Shown piece after piece: positions 54,008 to 64,000 of a DNA stretch of 64,000 nt (its first letter is position 1; the number at the start of each line of letters is the position of its first letter). The notes below the pieces were generated by a model. That model had not been told where the DNA came from and did not search any database. It saw only the letters and a program-made list of their open reading frames with translations. The DNA lies in assembly GCA_035235625.1 (NCBI GenBank), contig CP141149.1, positions 33,969,753 through 34,033,752 on the forward strand, written 5' to 3'. This DNA is from Saururus chinensis. Taxonomy: Eukaryota; Streptophyta; Magnoliopsida; Piperales; Saururaceae. A program made the position numbers and the translations under genes.

Positions 54008-54553
54008 TATGCCCACCCAGAGCTTGCCCCATGCTAAACTTTGTCTCGCATATGGAGCACTCGTGGACTTTCTGCAAGTTGCTTCGACAGCCATGCAGGG
54101 CCCTGTCATGGTGGTCTTCAAGAACACTCACTTTTTTTTGTGGCTAGCTCGGTGGCCACCAGAGTGCCTGAAATGATTGGAACTGGCAGTTACAGGTCTT
54201 GCATTCAAAGACATGTTCCAGCGACGACTGATCGATCATGAGTGACCCTTCTTCATGATCCCCACAACATATGAGTATCAGACAGTTCACCATGTTTACG
54301 CTATCAATCTCCTCTCCTCCTCTAGCCTTCTCTTCGATCATACTACGCTTCATGGTGATGTAACAGAAATAGAAGCCAGTTTGCTTTGCTTAAACGATAG
54401 TACATAACAAGTGAACGTTACATATATGTAGAGGCTTTGCCCATTCTACCATTCACATTTCAGGTCGCACTACTAAATGGCTTACCTTGATGACTTCATT
54501 ACCCTGACTTTACAAAATTTTGCCACTATCAGAGCTACTGAGGTATGATGTGT

Positions 54554-54950
54554 TGTAACGTATGAGAATTTTCTAAATTCTTGAAGTCGACTACGGAAAA
54601 TTAGGTGTTGGACCCCTTGATTTTTTTGTGAGAATAACTTGATTATTGGTTAGAAGTGATGGTTGAATCCTATATGGATGGAAAGTAGACAGAAAGAACT
54701 TCGAAACATAACCAAGAATGTACGAATCAGAATTCGGATAAGGGAGATACAACCGTTCGAAGTTGAATATAATGCACAGGGCTCGTTTACCCAAATTGAA
54801 CACGTAAATTAGCCATTTAAGTTGGGCCAATTATCTAATATTTTAAAATTATATTTTAAAAACCCAATTAAGTAACTTAATTAGGGGAATTTTTGCCAAA
54901 GAGTTTCTAATCTTTATACTTATAAAAGGCTAATATAGCTTATGAAAAAG
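54554..54950 (+). mobile_element. truncated LTR, family A copy 3
   Basis: Starts TGTAACGTATGAGAATTTTC and matches 496-890 (for example GTTCGAAGTTGAA and AGGGCTCGTTTACCC). A TATAAAAGG box lies at 54921. About 30 bp later the sequence changes abruptly to an ascorbate-peroxidase-like coding region. Confidence 0.75.
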
Positions 54951-55870
54951 GGCCGTGCAATGGCCTCCTTTCTTCGACCGTCCTCCCTCTCTTGGCCAAG
55001 AAGTCGAAACCTTCCTCTGTTGCTCTCCTTTCTCCGCTCACCAAGTCTACTCCCCGGCTGGTGTCTGTCAGAGGAGCCGCCTCTTCGACTTTCTTCTCCC
55101 TCCATCCGAGTTCCCAGAGCGTAACAACCGGTGTCCGGTGGTCGTGCCCGGGCGGTGCACAGTCAGCCTCCTGTTTCACTTCGAGTCTGGAGCAGCTGAA
55201 AAGCGCAGAGAGGATATCTAGGAGCAGCTCAAGGCCACCTTTTGCTATCTGTTCATGGTTCGATTAGGTTGGCATGATGCAGAATTGCTCCAGTTAGCAA
55301 AGCGCTACAGCCATTCTGGAGGACCAAAAATACCGAGGAGATAGGGAAGAGTGGATGTCACGGGGCCGGAACAGTGCCCTGAAGAATGGAAGCTCCCAGA
55401 TGCTGGCCCCCCTTCACCTGTTGGCCATCTCTGTGATGTTTTCTTTAGGATGGGCCTCCGTGACAAGGAAATAGTTGCATTGTCTGGTGCACACACTCTG
55501 GGAAGGTCTAGGCCATTACGCAATGGATGGGGGAAGCCTAAAACTAAGTGCACAAAAGATGGACTTGGGGCACCAGTTAGGTAATCATGCACAGCGGAAT
55601 GGTTGAAGTTCGATAATTCGTACTTCAAAGATATCAAGGAGAAAAGAGACGAAGATCTGTTGGCTTTGCCACAGATGACGCTTTGTTTAAAGATCCTTCT
55701 TTCAAGGTCTATGCTGAAAAGTACGCAGTTGATTAAGATGCATTCGTCAAAGATTCATGCTAACCTGAGCAACCTCTGAGCCAAATTTGACACACCTGAG
55801 GGTTTCTCAAAGGACGACTTGCCCGAGAATTTGCCTCTGAACCTCTTAGCGTTCCTATGTGCACTATGGA
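54951..55870 (+). pseudogene. chloroplast ascorbate peroxidase processed pseudogene
   Basis: The plus strand carries a Ser/Pro/Arg-rich transit-peptide-like start (MASFLRPSSLSWPRSRN), SLEQLKSA, the distal haem site VRLGWHDA, then, after an internal deletion of roughly 50 residues, [58 protein letters not shown] with the proximal haem histidine, [20 protein letters not shown] and KFDTPEGFSKDDL. These match stromal or thylakoid ascorbate peroxidase, which removes hydrogen peroxide in chloroplasts. Exons run together without introns, so it looks like a reverse-transcribed copy. Frameshifts and stops (for example after GLGAPVR at about 55582) inactivate it. Confidence 0.88.
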
Positions 55871-57383
55871 GATTTTGTGTCTTATTTTGGATCGGGCAAA
55901 TATTGTTGTATTGTTAGTTGCCTATACGTAGTTATACCTAATGGCTAATACATACATGAGGGAGTTCAAAATCATATATATCAAATTACGTATATCTAAA
56001 TATTTAATTAACATTATACAAAAATCATCAAAGTCTAACAAAATCTAACAAATTAGTGGAATTACATATCTCGCTCTATTATAGGGTATAGCAAAACACA
56101 TTAACCATATCTGATTATATTAGATCATATCAAATCTCATCCGACTATATCAAATCATATCATATCATATCAAAATAGAGCATATCAGAGCTTATCAGAT
56201 CACATTAGATCAAAGCATATAAGAACACATTAAATTAAATTATAGTATATAACTTAATTAGCACATATATTTATATAATCATATATTAAATTAGAAGATC
56301 AGATACTTCCCTATAATTTTCGAAGTAGCGGTGTTCAGAATTACTCTTTCATTTAGGGCGTCCTCCCCTTTAGGTCTAGAAATGGAGGGGCAGAGCCACT
56401 TCTTGCTCCAGAACATTTCTTGCATTGTGCCCGAATACAACAAACAAACATTCCCTTTTCCTTGGGTTTTTCTCACTCTTTACGGATATAGGCGGCGGAC
56501 AATATCTCCCCTTACGCAGAGACATTTCTCACTTTTTGCACCCATAGGCTGCGAGCGAAACATCCCCTTACCCAGGGGATGCTTCTCACATTTCGCGCTC
56601 TTAGGCGGTGGATAGAACCTCCCCTTACCCAAGGATGCTTCTCTCCCATCATGGCTCATTGATGAAAGACGAATCCTCCACTTATTTTAGGCTACTTCTC
56701 TCAATGCGAGCCGGAGCCTCCTTTTACTCAGGGCCACTTTTCTTGATTTCAGCCTGAGGGCGTCAGGTAGAGCCTCCTTATGTCCCGGGTCATTTCCCTT
56801 CTCTAGAGTTGCCAACTCGAGGAATGAACGCTTCTATTACATAGAACACCATCGAATTAGTTAAAACACAACTTGAATGGATGAAACAGACTCCAAACAA
56901 GCTAGAAAACTTTCCGGGAAGATCACATGGGTTTTTTATTTATAGTGCCCATGAGCCATCGGAGTGATGCATGCATGCGCACATTGCGCATACGTGATGT
57001 GTTGGCGGTAGGCGTGCGGATCACGTGGCAATGCTACATGTACGCTATGCATCACATGGCACAGCTGAGCCGCTTGCATCATTGATGACACAAGCAATTT
57101 ATCCTTATCTTATTATTATTATTATCAAATATTATTCCAACTTCAAAAGGTGATATCTTCTTACCTCGAAGTCGGAATCGTGCATTGTATGCTTCCCGAG
57201 TTTATAATTTTCTCTCCCGACCTCCGTTTCGCGCATTCATCAATTCATTACGCTTGTTCCTTCGAGCTATACCTATATATGGGGATTTCGTCTCTTTAAA
57301 CCCCCAAAACTTATCCAAATTTCTATAATAACCCCTAACCCCTTTGGTTATATGTAATTGGAAAATGGAGCGTTAGGCAGCCT
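55871..57383 (-). mobile_element. LTR, family B, minus strand, partly truncated
   Basis: Read on the minus strand it aligns with the LTRs at 51312 and 59094: GGAGGTCGGGAG, TATAAAT box near 56940, GGGAAATGACCCGGGAC tandem units at 56330-56830, and GTATAACTACGTATAGGC near its end. The start corresponds to about 57383 (diverged). It abuts the peroxidase pseudogene. Confidence 0.7.
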
Positions 57384-58359
57384 TGCTGACATATTGCCTA
57401 CCTCATTTATTATTTTCGATGAGTTTACTGACATGTCGAACCCTACTGACAGTGGGATGATTGTCCATATGTAATGCCCGAGATTTTTCATACATTTTCC
57501 TTAAAATTCACGGAAAATTTTTGCAATATAACGTCTGTAAATCAGAGGAAAAATGACGAAATCAAAACCTAATAAAACAGTTTATACTTTAAAATACTAA
57601 ACATTAATTTTTCATCTAAATATTTTCATCATACGGTCAAACGTCGTACGGCCAAAGTAAATAACCTCAGGCACTACTCGAAAACAACCGTACAAATAAA
57701 TTGCTATGATCATAGACTTTAAATACAAATCTCTCCCAGGCATCCCTGAGTGCAAGTCCCATAACAGTCCACAGTCTAATCCAATCGAAAGTCCAAAATA
57801 TATAAACACTTGTTTTCTCATCTCACCCAATACAACAGATCGTGGTACAAATAAACTTGCAGTGAGTCAAGCATATACCTAAGTCAATGGGAATCAATCC
57901 ACCGTTGAAATGAGCATCCATCTCCAGGAGCTCTCCGACACAACCTGCAAAAGCCTCCCGTACAACAGGGCTAAAAAGTAGGGTAATAAGTATTTTCATA
58001 CTTAGTAGGAAAATACCCAGTAGGGGAATCCAAAACAGTGAACTCACTAAGTTCATAAATACATGCGTTCATGCAACTCAAACATGAAGCAGTAAACATA
58101 ATATAATCATAATAATGCACATATGCATACAATCATACCAAATGCACCATCATGCCAAAATCATATCAAATGCACCATCAAATTAAACTTACACAAACTC
58201 CCTTATTCAGGGTCTTACAAACTTACTCGTACCACTGTATGCTTACTCATATAATATACGCATACTTATACGACCTCACTCGTACAATCATACTTGTACG
58301 ACCTTACTCGTACAGCTTACACAAAATCACACTTACTGTCTTACTCAGAAATATACTCT

Positions 58360-58560
58360 CGCAATCGTACTCATACACATACTCTTACAGTCGTGCTCAT
58401 ACACATACTCTTACAGTCGTGCTCATACACACTCTTACAGTCATGCTCATACACATACGCTTACAGTCATGCTCATACTCTTACAGTCTTACTCATACTC
58501 ATACTCATATGCTTACAGTCTTACTCATACTCATATGCTTACAGTCGTACTCATACTATC
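58360..58560. repeat. tandem CTCATACACATACTCTTACAG-like array
   Basis: About eight imperfect units of 18-28 bp with CTTACAGTCGTGCTCAT. Confidence 0.85.
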
Positions 58561-58782
58561 GACCACTGAAGCTCATTACAACTAATAAGCTCCAGCGTTG
58601 AAAAGGAAAAGAATGTCACTGGGGCATCAACTTAACCTTCGGAGAGTGACTATACGCCATAAACTTTTCCGAAGGTAAGGCACACCAATGCTCATGGGGC
58701 ACTGGATCAAACAAGTAAGAGTAGATCTATGATACTACTTACCTGAGCGCACAAACATAAACACCCACACATAATGGGTCAT

Positions 58783-58965
58783 ACAGTTGCCCACCATAAT
58801 GGGTCTTATAGTACCATAGAATCGCCCACCATAATAAGTCTTATAGTGCCATAGAATTGCCCACCATAATGGGCCTTATAGTGCCATTGCCACTCTTGGG
58901 CAGAAAACATACAGTGCCACTTGGGCAAAAACATACAGTGCCACTCTTGGGCACTCAAGCATACC
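58783..58965. repeat. tandem CCACCATAATGGG array
   Basis: Four units of about 38 bp containing CACCATAATGGGTCTTATAG, then a related GTGCCACT-type repeat. Confidence 0.8.
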
Positions 58966-59093
58966 GTGCTCCACTGATCAAATTGCAGTTGAGCCCGATC
59001 CAAAACCCAAGTTCGTCAAGGCAACAGACTTTACTTAATCCATCCACATCATGATCATAACACATCGTACATCAAACACTTATAGTCTTACAT

Positions 59094-60999
59094 TGTAACA
59101 CCTCGCTTTTCAATTATGTCTAACCAAGGGGGTTAGAGGTAATTAGTAATTTTTGTAATAAATTATAGATAGTTTTAACCGTTGAAACCTTCGTATTTGA
59201 TTAGAGCTCGAAGAAACGAGCATAACAAATCAAAGAACAGGCAAAACGGAGGTCGGAACTGGAAGTTATGATATTTGGGAAACGTGCAATATAGGTGGGA
59301 CCCACTTAGAAAGAGCACGATTTATTACTTTAAGTAGGTTAGTATCGAAGGGCTCATTGATACGAGTCCAACGGTACCTAGAACGCGTGAATCCGAATCC
59401 AGGGTAGGAAGTTACGCGCGTTTGAAGATTTGTATTTAAAAAAGAAAAAGAAAATTGTGACGCGCGCACGACAGACGCGCACGGTGCGCACGATCGCGTC
59501 GCGTGTAACGTGCGGCTGTGACGCGCTGTCACCACGCGTGTTACATGCTGGTGACACGTCGTGAGAAATGGCGTGCGCCGCCATTTCTGGCGGTGCCGCA
59601 TTTCGGTGCGGCGCACGGCGGTTTGAAATTGCAGCGCGCCGCGGTTTTTGGCACGCTGGGGCCTATATATACCGCCATTTCATTCCATTCTTGACCGAGA
59701 ACTTCTCTTCTTATGTTTTTTACCGTTCTAAGGCCGATTAAGGCCGTTTAAGACCTGTTTCCTACTAAGTCGAGCATGCTCTAAGCAATAGAGTGGTCTT
59801 TTCTTCGAGTTGGAGTCCGTATAAGGAGGAAAACACCCCAAGACAAGAAGAGGTTCTGCCCGTTACCTTCGACCATCGGCCAACTTTGTTTTCTCTTTTT
59901 CTGACCATCCTAACTCCGATTTAGTCAATTCAAGAGGCGTTCTTGACTAAATCGAGTATGTTCTACGCGATGGAGGGTTCCATTTTCTGATTTGATGATC
60001 ATATGAAGAGGAAACACTCCAAGACAAGGAAAGGTTCTACCCGTACCAATCAACTTCGTTTTCTCTATTTTTGGTCATCCTAACTCCGATTTAGTCAATT
60101 CAAGAGGCGTTCTTGACTAAATTGAGTATGTTCTACGCATTGGAGGGTTCCATTTTCTGAGCTGATGATCTTATAAGGAGGAAATGCCCCGAGACTAAGA
60201 GAGGCCCTGCCCGAACACCGGAACAAGAAAAAGAGACTAGGAGCAAAACGGGGTTCTGTCTGTAAATACCGATACCGTACGAGTTATGATGGAAGTAAGC
60301 ATTTCTGATCTTCCGTTGTAATTATAGAACAACATGTGATAAGTTATGATGTGTGTTATGCTACGATTTATATGTTTGTTGTGTTATGTGCCTATATGCC
60401 ATGTTGTGTGCCTATATGCCATGATGTATGCTTATATGATGTGTGTGATCACGCTCTAGGATAGAGCGAGACGTGTAAATTATGTTTTCGGTCTCGGCTC
60501 AGTGATAGAGCGAGACGTGTATGTGTGGTTATGATCCCGCTCGGTGGTAGAGTGAGATGTACGTTTTTGGCTTATTAATTTTCGCTTGACTCCGATATAG
60601 GACAAATTTTTTGTAAATACCAGTATATACATATTTTAACGTATATGATTTTGTGATATCTGACGTATGTAGTAGCCGTTAGGCAGAACTATGTTTGGAT
60701 CCGATCATATTGGAATAACATCCAATACGTACGTAGGCAACCAACAGCAAGGCAGCATTGGCCCGATCCAAATTAATTATAAATATATGTTTTAATCTTG
60801 TTTTACACACGATGAACTATGAAGCTTCATTGTGTGTATACGTTCGTCACAACCTAAGTCTACGTACAAGGAAGCTTTGAAGCTTCGTAGTGCGTAGATG
60901 AACGTTGTACCTCTCGCACACAAACGATGATTTTTGGCTCAAGGAAAAAAAATTTTCTATTAGTAATTTTGTGGGCCCGGCTCGGTTCGGGTCATTACA
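59094..60999 (+). mobile_element. solo LTR, family B, with perfect TACAT duplication
   Basis: 1906 bp from TGTAACACCTCGC to CGGGTCATTACA, flanked by TACAT on both sides (59089-59093, 61000-61004). TATATATA box at about 59665. Internal duplication of TTTAGTCAATTCAAGAGGCG at about 59920 and 60090, and a GAGCGAGACGTGTA repeat near 60470-60560. Nested inside the family C element. Confidence 0.92.
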
Positions 61000-61394
61000 T
61001 ACATACTTCGCCATCCATCTTATGGCCAAATCATTTTACACTGACATCATCAAATGAAGCTCCTCAGAACCAACCCAGTTGTCGCCCCCTTACTTATATC
61101 TCACTTATTATGCTTACTTTCCACTTCATAATTTGTACGTTATGCTTATACAATTATGGACACTCTTACTGTCTGACAATCCTCACCCATCATACCGATA
61201 TTCTCTGTCATCCGTCATATGCTTACACATCCATATCCAAAACCATACAAACACTGATACTTCTTACCATCCATAGCTCATACCTCTGCCCACATACACA
61301 TATGCATATCCATAACATAGGCAAATAGCCATCATACATATGTATGTCCATCACACATATGTTTAACATACACATACAGTCATACATACGTAGC

Positions 61395-61600
61395 ATATAA
61401 ACATTCTCACTAGCCATCACTAGCACATACATACACATTTATACATACTTCAAACATGCACGCTAGCCATCACTAGCACATACATACATACTTCAAACAT
61501 GCACGCTAGCCATCGTTGGCACATGCATAATCCATACGTACTTCAAACATACACGCTAGTCATCACTAGCACATACATACATCCAACGTACTTATAGCCA
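61395..61600. repeat. tandem CTAGCCATCACTAGCACATACATAC-like array
   Basis: Four units of about 45 bp with ACTTCAAACATGCACG. Confidence 0.85.
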
Positions 61601-63421
61601 ACATGCATGTCATATGCATTTCAACATACCATATAATCATGCTTACATGTACATCATGCAATCGGATCGTTACTTAACATCCAAAGCATGTAATCACACA
61701 ATCCTAGCATGCTGCTACTCATTCAAAGCATGCTATCATGAAATTACGAGTTCAAAGCTCCCCTACCTCGTAATCATGACGTTTGATGGTGAGCACACGG
61801 CAGTGGCAGCATCGGCGGCGGAGTCAGTGGCCAAAAGCTTTGCCAAATGGAGAGAGCTGCTTTCCTGAGGATTTTAGGAAGTGCCAGAAACAATCACGGC
61901 CAAACAAGGTGTCAGAAGTCAATGCGGCAAAACCCACGATCCACGGCGGCACACTAGGGCAGCCGAGAGAAATGTCATGCCAACATAAGTGGCAATGCAA
62001 CCAGAAGTCGATGGTGTACTCACTGAAGATTGGCCGGTGGCTAAGACGTACTTGGCCGGCCGCAAGACATTGAAATCGGCCGTGGACAACACCCAACGAC
62101 AACGATTTCGTGTCAACATGTGCCCACATAAGGGCGGAGAGCGTGGGGTAACGCTCGAGGACAGAGGAGAGGTGGAGGGCTATGTGTCAAGTCCACTCGG
62201 TGGCAAAGCCAACCGATGGTCAGGCGGCACGAATATGGTGCCTAAACCCAAAAGCACATGCGTGGCCACAAGCACACGCGGCCAAAAAGGACCACTCTAG
62301 GGGGAGATGGGTTGGATGGTAGCGGCCCAACACCCACAAAGGGGCAACGGAGCTAGGGCCAGGAAGTGGTGGCCGATCGAAACGGTGACATCGCCAATCG
62401 CCACCCACAACCAACACCATGGTGTGGGCAGCTGTGTATCTCGCACGGTATAGGGCAATGGCAAGCGGCCCACTCTAAGCGGAGGTATAATTTGGCCAAG
62501 TGGGGCTGACCCTCATTGTTGCTGAGCCGGGGCAGAGCCCATAATGGCCAAATGGCCCACAACTCGCCGATGGCAACGACCCGAGACACACCCAAAGCAT
62601 CTAATCGGGTGGAGCAAGGCAATAGGGGCGAGGCAGGGTCGGAAACGGCAAACCCCTACCGACACCGGGTCGAGATAGGCTGGAAGGAGTCCTACCGGTG
62701 CCGGATGATGACCGAAAACATACCGTCGTCCAAAAAATCTCATGGACAGTGAGATGGAAATAGAAACAAGACCCGACCAAAGTTCCGGTAGCTCACCATG
62801 GAGCGAAGAAAGCATGGCAGCGGCTCTAGCCAGCGCCTATAGGTTTCTAGCGGCCAACTAAACATAGGTCTAGTTGAGAGCGACCACAAACGACATCAAA
62901 ATCGTACACCCATAGCTCAAAAACGGGATTAAAGGAGAGAAAAACCCGAAGAAAAGTTCGGTACCTCGTGGAGGAGCGAAAAGGCCGTGACGGCAGTCAT
63001 AGCCGGTACCTACGGACTTGTGGCGGTGAGGCAAAGCGGATCCTGACAAGAATCAATGGAATCCAATGACGGAGGAGGGAGAACAAAGCGACTGAAAATG
63101 GGCTCGTCTTTTTTTTTGGATGTTGGTTCTGGAATCTGATGGATGGATTTCTTATATATAGTTAATCTTTTTAATTTTTACATCAATGTCCCTAACACAC
63201 ATTCACCTTTCGGTTACGCGTTGTAGCTCCAAAATTTGCACCGTAAGCGCTCAGCAAGGCCCGCGGCCTGCGACTAAGCCCCACACCCGACTCTACGGGT
63301 ATAAATATGGAGAAAAATATACAAATATGAGTACGCTGAAGTGTCACATTTTCCCGCCAAAAATGACTAGAAAAATAGCAGGAAAATCACAAAAAATCGT
63401 AGAAAAATAAGGGACCTTACA

Positions 63422-64000
63422 CCATCTGCCTTCTTCATCGATACCTCACCAATGTGTCGACTTTATTATTGATGACCAAAATCTTATGCATGCCACTGCA
63501 TGCATGCATAATATTGTTCATCATTTCCTCTCATCGGTATGACCACCTACACGTCAATGGTCATACTGACGATCGAAAAATTAAGATCAACTACACAAAA
63601 TTTGATTAAAATTGTATTTTTGTTATAAAAATACAACAAGGACCTTTCCATAATGATGAATTTAGATACTTAAACAGTAATTCTAACCAAAAATAACAAA
63701 ATCCCGAATGTTCCAAAAAGATCATGTTAAACACTGGAATTCTTGTATTTCTGGAATTTTTGTAAATACAATAAAGATACAAGTTCATGGCCACAAAGGA
63801 TTTGAAGAAAATTAGAAACAAAGTTTTTCGTTTAAGATTTTAAGTTTAAAAAGCCAACCTACCTCGAAACACAATCTTCCTTCTCTCTTTGGCAAACGTT
63901 CTTCGTGAATGGCCTTAGGATGTTCTCCCATTGGTGATTGTCCTCTTTTGTGGACTCATTTTCCGACTCAGAGTCAGTTTATACTCCCTCCTTTTTAAAT
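63422..64000. other. unassigned DNA at window end
   Basis: AT-rich, nothing recognised. Confidence 0.4.

Larger units (their letters stand above)
51249..54353 (-). pseudogene. ZAT-type two-finger C2H2 pseudogene split by an LTR
   Basis: ATG at 54353 opens MKRSMIEEK, then EEIDSVNMVNCLILI, a first C2H2 finger FECKTCNCQFQSFQAL and a second VHECSICETKFSMGQALGGH, as in ZAT-type plant repressors. In the first finger an extra base near 54163 turns QALGGHRASHKK into QALWWPPS and a stop. In the second finger the LTR at 51312-54007 is inserted directly after QALGGH, and the reading resumes MRRHRSKQQGG at 51306. Not functional. Confidence 0.85.
57470..63421 (-). mobile_element. long LTR-like element, family C, hosting a nested LTR
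   Basis: On the minus strand it starts TGTAAGGTCCCTTATTTTTC and ends TCGGGCATTACA, typical gypsy LTR termini. Flanks are CCATA (57465-57469) and CCATC (63422-63426), a 5-bp duplication with one mismatch. A TATATAAG box lies at about 63155 (minus). Without the nested LTR it is about 4.0 kb. A CpG-rich stretch at 61780-63110 gives open frames on both strands, none recognisable. No gag or pol seen. Confidence 0.65.

Noticed and set aside
58152-58601. 149-codon frame rich in Thr, Tyr, Ser, His and Leu
   Set aside because: Translation of a simple tandem repeat inside an LTR, not a protein.
58360-58965. Regular repeats that might suggest a CRISPR array
   Set aside because: Units are contiguous and degenerate without unique spacers, in a plant LTR.
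61783-62815. Several overlapping open frames on both strands
   Set aside because: They lie in a CpG-rich LTR stretch with few stop codons, overlap each other on both strands and resemble no protein; not genes.

Overview
The window is nuclear DNA of a flowering plant. It has GT-AG introns of up to about 7 kb packed with plant LTR retrotransposons, LINE tails, TRIM, hAT and mariner-like elements, and one large gene is recognisable as a plant Dicer-like ribonuclease of the DCL4 type. I cannot name the species. The long, transposon-filled introns suggest a medium-to-large genome, such as a magnoliid, a basal angiosperm or a basal eudicot.

The main gene, on the minus strand, is DCL4: 25 coding exons from the ATG at 49366 to the stop at 9033. 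The exons encode about 1594 residues: DExH helicase, helicase C, DUF283, PAZ, RNase IIIa, RNase IIIb and two dsRNA-binding domains (dsRBDs). All catalytic residues I looked for are present. One exon junction (12/13) does not keep frame with the better donor; an extra CA dinucleotide in exon 13 looks responsible.

Just 3' of DCL4 (5864-6731, possibly from 7229), also on the minus strand, lies a second copy of the last three DCL4-type exons. It encodes another dsRBD2, keeps the same intron phases, has a last exon of identical length (145 bp), and carries a five-copy 12-residue repeat. It could be a small dsRBD-only gene or an alternative 3' end of DCL4, and is the most interesting item here.

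Left flank (1-5860): a small hAT-like MITE, a long solo-LTR-like element holding a 400-bp triplication, then unassigned DNA. Right flank (49370-64000): the DCL4 upstream region; a chimeric zinc-finger pseudogene (a ZAT-type C2H2 part joined to an IDD-type C-terminus) split by a solo LTR with a perfect 5-bp target duplication; a truncated LTR leading directly into an intron-less chloroplast ascorbate-peroxidase pseudogene; and a nest of LTRs, including a 1.9-kb solo LTR with perfect TACAT duplications inserted in another LTR.

Apart from DCL4 and the dsRBD unit I see no intact host gene, no tRNA or rRNA gene and no CRISPR array. All coordinates were read by eye from the sequence; element edges marked approximate should be treated so.
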